The position numbers and the translations under genes are program-made. The notes under the pieces were generated by a model, which searched no databases, had not been told where the DNA came from, and saw only the letters and a list, made by a program, of their open reading frames with translations. From an uncultured Oscillospiraceae bacterium (lineage in GTDB: Bacteria > Bacillota > Clostridia > Oscillospirales > Oscillospiraceae): 64,000 nucleotides of DNA. Below are positions 8,559 to 15,837 of this stretch, one piece after another (position 1 is the first letter of the stretch; each line of letters begins with the position of its first letter). The stretch is from positions 1 through 64,000 of the forward strand of contig CAJOIU010000008.1 of assembly GCA_905234855.1 (NCBI GenBank). Direction: 5' to 3'.

Positions 8559-9613
8559 AGTATGAACCAGTCAAAAACATCGCGCTCACCGGCGACGGGA
8601 GCGCGGTGCGCATTATTGACCAGACCCTGCTGCCCGGCGAGCTGAAAACGATCGACCTGCGCGGACGGGATGAGTTGTATGAGGCGATTTACAGTTTGCG
8701 GGTGCGGGGTGCGCCCGCCATCGGCATCTTCGCTGCCTATGCCGTGTATGTGCTGGCGCGGACATATGGGCAGGAGGAGTTCTTTGCCCGGCTCGACGCT
8801 GACTGCGATCATCTCATCTCCAGCCGCCCCACGGCGGTGAACCTCGCCCGGCAGATCGGGCGGATGCGGGAAACGGCGTATGCCCTGCGGGGACGGGCGG
8901 AGGAAGAGATCGTCTCGGCGCTGCGGACGGAGGCGGAGGCCATCCACGCGGAGGATGTTGCCATGTGCCGTGCCATCGCGGAGGCGGGACTGTCGCTCCT
9001 GAATGAGGGCGATTCGGTGCTGACCCACTGCAACGCGGGGCCGCTGGCTACCTCGGAATACGGCACCGGCCTCGGTCCGCTGATGCTGGCCGCCGAGCGG
9101 GGGATAGAGCTCAAGGCCTATGTGGACGAAACGCGCCCGCTCCTTCAGGGCGCGCGGCTGACGGCATGGGAGCTGCAGAATGCCGGGATCGACTGCACGC
9201 TCATCTGCGACAACATGGCGGCGCTCGCCATGGCGCAGGGGCGGATACAGGCCGTGCTGGCCGGGTGCGACCGCATGGCGGCAAACGGCGACGCCGCGAA
9301 CAAGATCGGCACCTCCGGCGCCGCGATCATCGCGAAGCACTACGGCGTGCCGGTGTATATTTTGCTGCCGTCGTCCACCGTCGATATGGACTGCCCCACC
9401 GGGGCGGATATCCCCATCGAGCTGCGGAGCGGCGACGAGATCCGGAGCATGTGGTATGAAAAGCCCATGGCGCCGGAGAATGTCAAATGCTGGAACCCGG
9501 CGTTCGACGTGACGGATCACAGCCTCATCACTGCCATCGTGACGGAAAAGGGCGTGCTGTATCCGCCGTTTGAAAAAAGTCTGAAAGAGGCATTCGGAGG
9601 GATGAGATCATGA
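8555..9613 (+). CDS. mtnA: S-methyl-5-thioribose-1-phosphate isomerase
   Basis: MtnA converts methylthioribose-1-phosphate (or 5-deoxyribose-1-phosphate) to the ribulose form in the methionine-salvage and related pathways. The 352-aa protein contains the family signatures RGAPAIGIFAAYAV near residue 50, the catalytic cysteine Cys159 in THCNAGPLAT, and Asp239 in GCDRMAANGDAANKIGT. This matches the Cys/Asp pair known for the family. It overlaps the PNP stop by ATGA and in turn overlaps the next gene, so the three are coupled. No MtnK, MtnB or class II aldolase gene is present in the window. Confidence 0.95.
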   Translation: MKYEPVKNIALTGDGSAVRIIDQTLLPGELKTIDLRGRDELYEAIYSLRVRGAPAIGIFAAYAVYVLARTYGQEEFFARLDADCDHLISSRPTAVNLARQIGRMRETAYALRGRAEEEIVSALRTEAEAIHAEDVAMCRAIAEAGLSLLNEGDSVLTHCNAGPLATSEYGTGLGPLMLAAERGIELKAYVDETRPLLQGARLTAWELQNAGIDCTLICDNMAALAMAQGRIQAVLAGCDRMAANGDAANKIGTSGAAIIAKHYGVPVYILLPSSTVDMDCPTGADIPIELRSGDEIRSMWYEKPMAPENVKCWNPAFDVTDHSLITAIVTEKGVLYPPFEKSLKEAFGGMRS

Positions 9614-10872
9614 TCCGGTTTTATAACGGGCGCGTGCTGGAGGGCGGCGCCGTCACGCAAAACGAAGTATGGACGGACGGGGCGAGGATCGCCTATGTGG
9701 GTCCCGCGAAGGAGGAAATGCCCGCGTTTGAGCGGCAGATCGACCTAAACGGCGATCTGCTCATGCCGGGCTTCAAAAACGCCCATACCCATTCGGGCAT
9801 GACCTTCCTGCGCTCCATGGCGGATGATCTGCCCCTGCAGGACTGGCTGTTCCGGCAGGTGTTCCCCCGGGAGGCGAGGCTCACGCCGGAGCGCCTCGTC
9901 GCCTTCTCCAAGGTGGCGTTTCTTGAGTATCTGGCAAACGGCATCACCGCCTGCTTCGATATGTATTACTACACCGACGATTTTGTGCGTCTGGCCAAGG
10001 ATTGGGGCTTCCGTGCCGTGCTGTGCGACGCGCTCTCGGCCAATAACGACTGGTCAGAAGTCTATCGCAGCTATGAGAAATACAACCGCTACGACCCGCT
10101 GGTGAGCTATCAGCTCGGCTTCCACGCGGAATATACAGCGAGCGTGGATATGCTGAAGTATCTCTCCAAGGCCGCCCATGAGCTCAAGGCTCCCGTCTGG
10201 AGCCATAACTCCGAGACAAAGGCCGAGGTGGAGGGCTGCATCGAGCGCCACGGCGTCACGCCGACGAAGCTGTTCGATGAGCTTGGCCTCTTTGACTACG
10301 GCGGCGGCGGCTACCATTGCGTGTGGATGACGGACGAGGATATCGAGATCTTCCGCAAACGCGGACTGTATGCGGTGCTGAACGCCTGCTCCAACGGCAA
10401 GCTCGCCAGCGGCATCCCGCCGATTCGGCGATTCATAGAGGCGGGGGTGAACCTCGCTGTCGGCACGGACGGCCCCGCGTCCAACAACGCGCTCGATATG
10501 TTCCGGGAGATGTACCTTATCAACATCCTCTCGAAGCTGGACGAAGGCGACGCCTCGGCGGGTGATCCCGCGCTGATCCTAGAAGCCGCCGTGGGCGGCG
10601 GTGCGCGGGCGATGGGACTTTCGGACTGCGACCGCATCGCGGAGGGCAAGCAGGCAGATCTCATCGTGATCGATTTGCACCGGCCGAACATGCGCCCGGA
10701 GCATAATATCGTGAAGAATCTCGTCTATTCCGGCAATCCCGGCAACGTGCTCATGACGGTGATCGCGGGCAAGGTGCGATATGAAAAGGGCGCATTTTTC
10801 GTCGGCGAGGACGCCGAAAGCGTTTACCGCGAGGCCGAGCGGCTGACGCGGCAGATCATGGCGGAGACATAA
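9610..10872 (+). CDS. MTA/SAH deaminase-like amidohydrolase
   Basis: A metal-dependent amidohydrolase of 420 aa resembling 5-methylthioadenosine/S-adenosylhomocysteine deaminases. Metal ligands are seen in NAHTHSGMT (His59 and His61), the histidine of LGFHAEYT, YHCVWM and the aspartate of VGTDGPASNN. The C-terminal composite beta domain ends GKVRYEKGAFF. Its start overlaps the mtnA stop by ATGA. With PNP and MtnA in the same operon, the inferred role is deamination of methylthioadenosine (or 5'-deoxyadenosine) to the inosine form, which PNP then cleaves. A strong terminator follows. Confidence 0.85.
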   Translation: MIRFYNGRVLEGGAVTQNEVWTDGARIAYVGPAKEEMPAFERQIDLNGDLLMPGFKNAHTHSGMTFLRSMADDLPLQDWLFRQVFPREARLTPERLVAFSKVAFLEYLANGITACFDMYYYTDDFVRLAKDWGFRAVLCDALSANNDWSEVYRSYEKYNRYDPLVSYQLGFHAEYTASVDMLKYLSKAAHELKAPVWSHNSETKAEVEGCIERHGVTPTKLFDELGLFDYGGGGYHCVWMTDEDIEIFRKRGLYAVLNACSNGKLASGIPPIRRFIEAGVNLAVGTDGPASNNALDMFREMYLINILSKLDEGDASAGDPALILEAAVGGGARAMGLSDCDRIAEGKQADLIVIDLHRPNMRPEHNIVKNLVYSGNPGNVLMTVIAGKVRYEKGAFFVGEDAESVYREAERLTRQIMAET

Positions 10873-10879
10873 AGCGAAT

Positions 10880-10914
10880 GCGGCGGGAGGCGCTTCATGC
10901 CTCCCGCCGCTTCT
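10880..10914. terminator. bidirectional terminator
   Basis: An 11-bp GC stem (10880-10890 with 10900-10910), 9-nt loop, between the deaminase operon and the convergent MGMT-like gene. Confidence 0.8.
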
Positions 10915-11226
10915 TCAGTTGTTCTCCGTGAACCACCAGCCGCAGGCTTCGAGATCGACGAAGCCCTCCGGCGATACCTCAATGCCGTCGTCCTCCAGAA
11001 ACTGCCGCTGCAGCTCGGGTCCGCCGAGGCCGTAATTGGAGGCGAGACGCCCCTGCGCGTTCACAACGCGCCAGCAGGGGGTGTGGAATGCGTCGTCGTT
11101 TTGGTGCAGCGCGTTTCCCACTGCGCGGGCAAGGCCGGGATTCCCCAATGCCCGGGCGATGGCGCCATAGGTGGTGACATGCCCGGCCGGAATGGAGCGG
11201 ACGAGGGTATAAACCTGCTCTTTCAT
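10915..11226 (-). CDS. MGMT-family (alkyltransferase-like) protein
   Basis: A 103-aa single-domain member of the O6-alkylguanine-DNA alkyltransferase DNA-binding family. It contains the helix-turn-helix SIPAGHVTTYGAIARALG (11-28) and LARAVGNALHQN. The active-site segment reads TPCWRVV with Cys51, whereas true MGMT has PCHRV and alkyltransferase-like proteins have PWHRV. The alkyl-acceptor cysteine is therefore kept but the activating histidine is replaced by tryptophan. It probably recognises alkylated guanine; transferase activity is doubtful. Confidence 0.85.
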   Translation of the reverse strand: MKEQVYTLVRSIPAGHVTTYGAIARALGNPGLARAVGNALHQNDDAFHTPCWRVVNAQGRLASNYGLGGPELQRQFLEDDGIEVSPEGFVDLEACGWWFTENN

Positions 11227-11261
11227 GCCGATGCCTTCTTTCTTTTTACGGTAAAGGGTGG

Positions 11262-11267
11262 TATAAT
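11262..11267 (+). promoter_or_regulatory. extended -10 promoter of the PAP2 gene
   Basis: TGGTATAAT (TG-n-TATAAT) 37 nt before the start codon; the -35 region is weak. Confidence 0.5.
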
Positions 11268-11303
11268 CAAGAAGCAGTATAGCATATTTTCGGAGGATTG
11301 GAT

Positions 11304-12227
11304 ATGGGGATTTTATATGCCTTGGAGGGCATCCGCAGCCCGGTGATGGACGCGCTCCTGTCGGCGGTGACGTATTTCGGCAGCGAGCTTATGTTCATTG
11401 CCGCGGCGATCATTGTTTTCTGGTGCGTGGATAAGAAATACGGCTATTATCTCATGGCTACGGGCATGATCGGCACGCTCGTCAATCAGTTTCTGAAGAT
11501 CGTTTGCCAAGTGCCGCGCCCATGGGTGCGTGACCCGGATTTCACCATCGTTGAGAGCGCCCGCGCCGAGGCCACGGGGTACTCCTTCCCAAGCGGCCAT
11601 ACCCAGAGCGCCGTGGGCATCATCGGCGGCATTGCCCGGTTCACGAAGCATAAGGCCGTGCGCATCGTGTGCGTCGTACTGGCGGCGCTGGTGGCGTTTT
11701 CGCGGATGTATCTCGGCGTGCATTATCCCTCGGACGTGGGATTCGCTCTGGTATGCGGGCTTGTGCTGGTATTTGCGCTCTATCCGCTTCTGGAAAAAAG
11801 CGACAAAGATCCCAAGATCATCCCGATCCTTTTCGGCGTGACGGCGGTGGTTTCGCTGATCGCCGCGCTGTATGTGGAATTTCATGCATGGCCGGCGGAC
11901 ATCGACGCGGCGAATCTCGCGGAGGCGGTCAAAACGCTCTATATGATGTTCGGCTGCACGCTGGCGATCACGGTCGCCGCGCCCATCGAGCGTAAGCGGA
12001 TCGGCTTCGACCCCAAAGCGCCGTGGTGGGCGCAGCTTTTGAAGATCGTGCTTGGCCTTGCCTGCGTGATGGCGCTCCGGGCGGGACTCAAGCCAGTGCT
12101 GACGGCGATTTTCGGCTCGCTCGGCATCGCCCACGGCATCCGCTACGGTATCGCGGTGCTGTTCGCGGCGCTCGTATGGCCGCTGACCTTCCCTTGGTTT
12201 TCCCGGGGCTGCAAGAGAAAGAAATAA
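11304..12227 (+). CDS. PAP2-family membrane phosphatase
   Basis: A polytopic phosphatase of 307 aa, probably acting on undecaprenyl-pyrophosphate, phosphatidic acid or a similar lipid phosphate at the outer membrane face. The three acid-phosphatase motifs are present: KIVCQVPRPW (KX6RP), YSFPSGHT (PSGH) and FSRMYLGVHYPSDV (SRX5HX3D). About eight hydrophobic segments are visible, including a C-terminal group beyond the core family length. GGAGG lies 7 nt before the ATG at 11304. Monocistronic with its own terminator. Confidence 0.9.
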   Translation: MGILYALEGIRSPVMDALLSAVTYFGSELMFIAAAIIVFWCVDKKYGYYLMATGMIGTLVNQFLKIVCQVPRPWVRDPDFTIVESARAEATGYSFPSGHTQSAVGIIGGIARFTKHKAVRIVCVVLAALVAFSRMYLGVHYPSDVGFALVCGLVLVFALYPLLEKSDKDPKIIPILFGVTAVVSLIAALYVEFHAWPADIDAANLAEAVKTLYMMFGCTLAITVAAPIERKRIGFDPKAPWWAQLLKIVLGLACVMALRAGLKPVLTAIFGSLGIAHGIRYGIAVLFAALVWPLTFPWFSRGCKRKK

Positions 12228-12242
12228 CTTCATCAATATAAC

Positions 12243-12277
12243 AAGTCTGCCGGTTCGCGCTGAACCGGCAGACTTGG
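12243..12277. terminator. bidirectional terminator
   Basis: A perfect 14-bp stem (12243-12256 with 12262-12275), 5-nt loop, between convergent genes. Confidence 0.85.
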
Positions 12278-12291
12278 TTTCTAGGGCGGTG

Positions 12292-12996
12292 TTATTCGGC
12301 TTTGCGGATGAGGATGAAGGGTGTGAGCTGGGTGGAGTTGCCGGAGGGGTTGTCCCGTATGAGCTCCGTGCATTGCTCGTCCGTCAGCATGAGATCGGGG
12401 CTTTTGCCCAAAATATCCCGCTCGAAGTCGTTGGCGTCCACCAGCATGCAGGTGACGCCCGTTTCCTCCTTGATGCGGCGGCAGACCTCATTCGGCTCCT
12501 TCGGCAGCATCATGCAGAAATCGCCGTAAACCTCGAAAGAGGCGGTGTAGAATCCGTCCAGCCCTGCGACCTCCGGACCGGCGATCTTGTAGAACACGCC
12601 TTTTTTGCCGAAAAGCTTGCCGAAGCCGCCCGCGATGGACGCCCAGATGATCTTCAAAGCGCCGCAATGGTCGATGGCGAACTGCATCTTCCAAGGGTTG
12701 TCCACGCCGATGCCATAGGGGCTGTGGGAGGCAAATTTTGAGAGAAAGCGCGCCAGCCATGTGAGCTTCATGTCCTTTTTATAAATGATGTTCTTCTGGC
12801 AGAGGGAGATGATCTTTTCCGCCACGGAGAGAATGTCGCCCTCCTCGTACAGCGGCAGGACATACCGCTTCACCAGCTCGATGTAGTCCTCGCCGACCTC
12901 GACGAAATGGGTCTTGATCGCGCCGCGGTCATAGGAGCCGAAGCTTGTTTCGATGCGGAGCTGTTTGTTTTCGTTTGGCGTGAGAACGCTTGCCAT
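12292..12996 (-). CDS. coenzyme F420-0:L-glutamate ligase-like protein
   Basis: A 234-aa member of the F420_ligase-like family widespread in Firmicutes. It contains IKTHFVEVGEDYIELVKRY, GDILSVAEKIISLCQ, MQFAIDHCGALKIIWAS, GPEVAGLDGFY, MLVDANDF and the ending NSTQLTPFILIRK. Archaeal and actinobacterial relatives add glutamate to F420, but clostridia are not known to make F420. The substrate is therefore probably different. The start at 12996 was chosen for a GGAGG site; the open frame extends to 13101 without a better one. An extended -10 (TGGTATACT, minus strand, near 13030) lies upstream. Confidence 0.75.
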   Translation of the reverse strand: MASVLTPNENKQLRIETSFGSYDRGAIKTHFVEVGEDYIELVKRYVLPLYEEGDILSVAEKIISLCQKNIIYKKDMKLTWLARFLSKFASHSPYGIGVDNPWKMQFAIDHCGALKIIWASIAGGFGKLFGKKGVFYKIAGPEVAGLDGFYTASFEVYGDFCMMLPKEPNEVCRRIKEETGVTCMLVDANDFERDILGKSPDLMLTDEQCTELIRDNPSGNSTQLTPFILIRKAE

Positions 12997-13094
12997 ATTC
13001 CGTTCCTCCGTGGACATGCATTTTATGGTAGTATACCACGCTTTGCGGACAATTGCACTATCAAATTGACAAAAACCACGGCAGCACGGCGCAC

Positions 13095-13122
13095 TTGACA
13101 ACGGGCGGAGGTATGATATAAT
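13095..13122 (+). promoter_or_regulatory. promoter of reverse rubrerythrin
   Basis: Consensus TTGACA (13095-13100), 16-bp spacer, TATAAT (13117-13122). Confidence 0.85.
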
Positions 13123-13184
13123 TTGTCAAGAATTAAGCATAATTCTGGGAACGTGAAAAAAACTTACTTAGGAGGTATGTTACA

Positions 13185-13724
13185 ATGGCAAAATGGGTCT
13201 GCACCGTTTGCGGATATGTTTATGAGGGCGAGAAGGCGCCCGAGGTATGCCCCGTCTGTAAGGCGCCCGCGTCCAAGTTCATGCAGCAGGGCGAAAAGGT
13301 CTGGGCGGCGGAGCATGTCGTCGGCGTCGCGCAGGGCGCGCCGGAGGATATCCTTGCCGGACTGCGTGAGATGTTCAACGGCGAATGCTCCGAGGTGGGT
13401 ATGTATCTCGCTATGAGCCGCGTCGCTATCCGCGAGGGCTACCCCGAGGTCGGTGCGTTCTTCGAGAAGGCCGCCATGGAGGAAGCGTGGCATGCCGCGC
13501 ATTTCGCGGAGTTGCTCGGTGAGGTCGTGACTGACAGCACCAAGAAGAATCTGGAACTGCGCGCTGACGCGGAGTATGGCGCAACGAAGGGACGCGCGGA
13601 TCTGGCAAAGCGGGCGAAGGAGCTGAATCTCGATGCGATCCACGATATCGTCCACGAGATCGGGCGCGACGAGGCTCGCCACGGCAAGGCCTTCGAGGGG
13701 CTTCTGAAGAGGTATTTTGGCTGA
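13185..13724 (+). CDS. reverse rubrerythrin / NADH peroxidase
   Basis: A non-haem diiron peroxidase of 179 aa that detoxifies hydrogen peroxide in anaerobes. The domain order is reversed compared with classical rubrerythrin. The rubredoxin Fe(Cys)4 site comes first (Cys6, Cys9, Cys22, Cys25) and is followed by the ferritin-like diiron bundle, with [21 protein letters not shown] and [13 protein letters not shown] carrying the Glu/His ligands. The last 54 nt are duplicated at 13958-14011 with synonymous changes. Consensus promoter and strong SD suggest high expression. Confidence 0.93.
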   Translation: MAKWVCTVCGYVYEGEKAPEVCPVCKAPASKFMQQGEKVWAAEHVVGVAQGAPEDILAGLREMFNGECSEVGMYLAMSRVAIREGYPEVGAFFEKAAMEEAWHAAHFAELLGEVVTDSTKKNLELRADAEYGATKGRADLAKRAKELNLDAIHDIVHEIGRDEARHGKAFEGLLKRYFG

Positions 13725-13944
13725 AAAGAAGGATACCAAGCTGGTTCCTCCGTGCTGCCCGAAATGCGGAGAGAAGAAACACTGGCGCGAAATGCCTAAC
13801 ATTATGCGGATCGTCCACGCCCATGGGCTTCTGAGTTGGTTCCTCCCGACAAAACCGCGGGCAGTCTATCACTGTGAGAAGTGCGGTTTTTACGGGAAGT
13901 ACAGAAAGGCTGCGGACCCGCCGTACTTACGGGCCAACAGGTAA
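13717..13944 (+). CDS. small zinc-ribbon protein overlapping the rubrerythrin gene
   Basis: A 75-aa product starting at a TTG (13717) inside the end of the rubrerythrin gene, with GAAGAGG upstream. It has two cysteine pairs, PCCPKCGEK (Cys14/Cys17) and [10 protein letters not shown] (Cys53/Cys56), typical of a zinc ribbon. The central segment is hydrophobic and basic. I do not recognise the family. Translation is probably coupled to the rubrerythrin. The gene sits between the two copies of the rubrerythrin 3' end and so seems to have arrived together with the replaced gene tail. Confidence 0.65.
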   Translation: MAEKKDTKLVPPCCPKCGEKKHWREMPNIMRIVHAHGLLSWFLPTKPRAVYHCEKCGFYGKYRKAADPPYLRANR

Positions 13945-13957
13945 CGCAGCTCTGACG

Positions 13958-14011
13958 GAGGCCCGCCACGGCAAGGCCTTCGAGGGTCTGCTCAAGCGCT
14001 ACTTCGGTTGA
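13958..14011 (+). pseudogene. displaced 3' end of the rubrerythrin gene
   Basis: These 54 nt encode [17 protein letters not shown] plus a stop, the same 17 residues that end the intact rubrerythrin at 13671-13724. They differ from it at nine bases, all synonymous. There is no start codon or ribosome site, so this is a remnant tail rather than a gene. Confidence 0.85.
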
Positions 14012-14040
14012 GCGAAAACGTAGGTAAGTCAAACACTTGA

Positions 14041-14073
14041 GAGGAGCAAGGGAAACCCTGCTCCTCTTTTTTG
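14041..14073 (+). terminator. rho-independent terminator
   Basis: GAGGAGC-A-AGGG pairs with CCCTGCTCCTC across a 3-nt loop with one bulge, followed by a run of six T. It is probably the original terminator of the rubrerythrin gene. Confidence 0.85.
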
Positions 14074-14119
14074 TATCCCGTCAGCCCCTGCGTTTCGGGA
14101 TCGTCCGCGCCGCTCGCGG

Positions 14120-15394
14120 TCAATACCGTACCGTCAGCTTTGTGGAATCGAGCCCCGCCTCCTCGCGAAGGCTGAGGGCATAGAGACCGGCGAAGCCGCC
14201 GAGGCCGCCGAGAATGTCGAAGCCGGGGTCGTCGGCGCTGACCGTGTCCATCCGGCCGGAGAAATAGGCGACGTTCAGCTCGGTGAAAAACTCCGCCGCC
14301 GCGCGGGTGTCGGGATCGTCCGCCATCCGGCGGACGGTGTCGTCCCGTCCGGAGCAGCGGAAGAAGTCCAGCGAATACGCGGCGAAATCCAGCAGGTTTG
14401 GATCGGTCATGCCCTGCCGCGCTGCCCATGCGGATACGTCGGTGATACGGGTCGCATACGCCGCCTCGTGATCGGAGAGGGTAAGGACGCCGTACTGATT
14501 CGGCGATACCGCCAGCGACGAGGTGGCGATCTCATAAAAGCAGCTGTCGTCGTGGGAAATGTGCTGGCAATGCAGATGCCCGCTCAAATTCACGAGCACG
14601 CCGTTTTTTTTATACAGCGCCAGCAGGTCGTCCGCGTTTTCGATGAGATAGCCGCTGTAGATGACGCTGTTGTGCTTGAACACGTTCTGATGGCTCACGG
14701 CGACGACCTTCGCTCCCGCGAGGGATGCGTCCGCGAGCTGCGCCTCCGCCCAAGCGAGGGTCTCGGGCTTCACGGTGTTGGGCGAATCGGCGGTGTTCAC
14801 GTCCAGCATCAGCACCCGCAGCCCGGGCGATACTTCATACATATAGCTCAGTGAAGCCGCGTCCCGCGCCAGCGCCGTGGCAAAGCCGCAGTCAGCATAG
14901 ATCGTCGCAAATTCCGCCGCCGTCACACTCCCGACGCGGGTAAAGCCGTCGCCGCGGAATGCGGCGGCATTGCTGTTTTCAAGATCGTGGTTGCCGGGCA
15001 TGACGAGGACGGGGACGCCCGCCTCCGCAACAGCGCGAAGCTTTGCCGCCAGCGCTTCGTGGCTCACGCGGGCGCCGTTGAAGCTGACATCGCCGGAGAG
15101 AATGAGCGCCGCGGGCTGCGCCTCGATGACCTCCGCCAGAAAGGCGTCCGTCAGTTCCTCGATATAGTCCATGACCTTGCCGTCGGAATCTGTGACCATA
15201 TCCTCAAAATACGTCCCGTGGTCGGTAAGCTCCGGCGCGAGATAATGCAGATCGGTGGCGATGATGAGGGTCGTTTCGGACATGGCGGATACCTCCTTTC
15301 CGGGCGAGCCGGCGGCAAGACCGTAGATCCCCAGCCCAAAGAGGGCGAGGACGGCCGTCAGTATCAGAAATAAGATCGGCGCTTTTCGGCTCAT
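14120..15394 (-). CDS. exported metallophosphoesterase
   Basis: A calcineurin-like phosphoesterase of 424 aa anchored by an N-terminal hydrophobic segment (residues 5-27) and thus probably acting outside the membrane. Metal-binding motifs occur in order: IATDLHYL (DxH), LSGDVSFNG (GD), MPGNHDLEN (GNHD), VSHQNVF (H) and SGHLHCQH (GHxH). The ATG at 15394 is preceded by AGGAG; the frame is open to 15604 but crosses the csoR promoter. The substrate cannot be told from sequence. It is divergent from the csoR-copA operon. Confidence 0.88.
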   Translation of the reverse strand: MSRKAPILFLILTAVLALFGLGIYGLAAGSPGKEVSAMSETTLIIATDLHYLAPELTDHGTYFEDMVTDSDGKVMDYIEELTDAFLAEVIEAQPAALILSGDVSFNGARVSHEALAAKLRAVAEAGVPVLVMPGNHDLENSNAAAFRGDGFTRVGSVTAAEFATIYADCGFATALARDAASLSYMYEVSPGLRVLMLDVNTADSPNTVKPETLAWAEAQLADASLAGAKVVAVSHQNVFKHNSVIYSGYLIENADDLLALYKKNGVLVNLSGHLHCQHISHDDSCFYEIATSSLAVSPNQYGVLTLSDHEAAYATRITDVSAWAARQGMTDPNLLDFAAYSLDFFRCSGRDDTVRRMADDPDTRAAAEFFTELNVAYFSGRMDTVSADDPGFDILGGLGGFAGLYALSLREEAGLDSTKLTVRY

Positions 15395-15449
15395 GGCAGG
15401 CTCCTGTCGCGGAAATGATCTAAAGGTATGATACCATATCAAAAGGCTC

Positions 15450-15499
15450 TTGACAAATACCCCGAGGGGGTATATAGTTAAGATACCCCGAGGGGGTAT
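15450..15499 (+). promoter_or_regulatory. csoR-copA promoter with two CsoR operators
   Basis: TTGACA (15450-15455), a 17-bp spacer and TATAGT (15473-15478) form the promoter. The same 17-bp G-tract-containing imperfect palindrome (ATACCCC-GA-GGGGGTAT) occurs twice. One copy fills the spacer (15457-15473) and the other covers the transcription start (15483-15499). This matches the known CsoR operator type and predicts copper-induced derepression. Confidence 0.85.
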
Positions 15500-15521
15500 T
15501 TGAAAAAGGAGACGCAATAGC

Positions 15522-15821
15522 ATGGAGGAAAATTGCTGCTGCCATAAAACCAAAGATCGCTCCGAGGAGGAGAAAAAGGCGCTGGTCCACCGGCTGAACC
15601 GCATCGCGGGTCAGATCCAAGGCATCAAGGGGATGATCGAGCGCGACGCCTATTGTACGGATATCCTTGTGCAGTCCTCGGCGGTGAGCGCGGCGGTGAA
15701 CGCATTCAATAAAGAACTGCTCGCTTCGCATATCCGTACCTGCGTAGCGCAGGATATACGCGACGGCAAGGACGAGACGATCGACGATCTCGTGAAAACG
15801 CTGCAGAAGCTGATGAAGTGA
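15522..15821 (+). CDS. csoR: copper-sensing repressor CsoR
   Basis: A DUF156/CsoR-family all-helical repressor of 99 aa that releases DNA on binding Cu(I). The copper ligands Cys45 (AYCTDIL), His70 and Cys74 (SHIRTC) are all present. The N-terminus has an additional CCCH cluster (residues 5-8) that could act as a soft-metal tail. AAAGGAG precedes the ATG. It is the first gene of an operon with copA 16 nt downstream, and the two operators in front indicate autoregulation. Confidence 0.95.
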   Translation: MEENCCCHKTKDRSEEEKKALVHRLNRIAGQIQGIKGMIERDAYCTDILVQSSAVSAAVNAFNKELLASHIRTCVAQDIRDGKDETIDDLVKTLQKLMK

Positions 15822-15837
15822 TTCGGAAGGTACAGGA

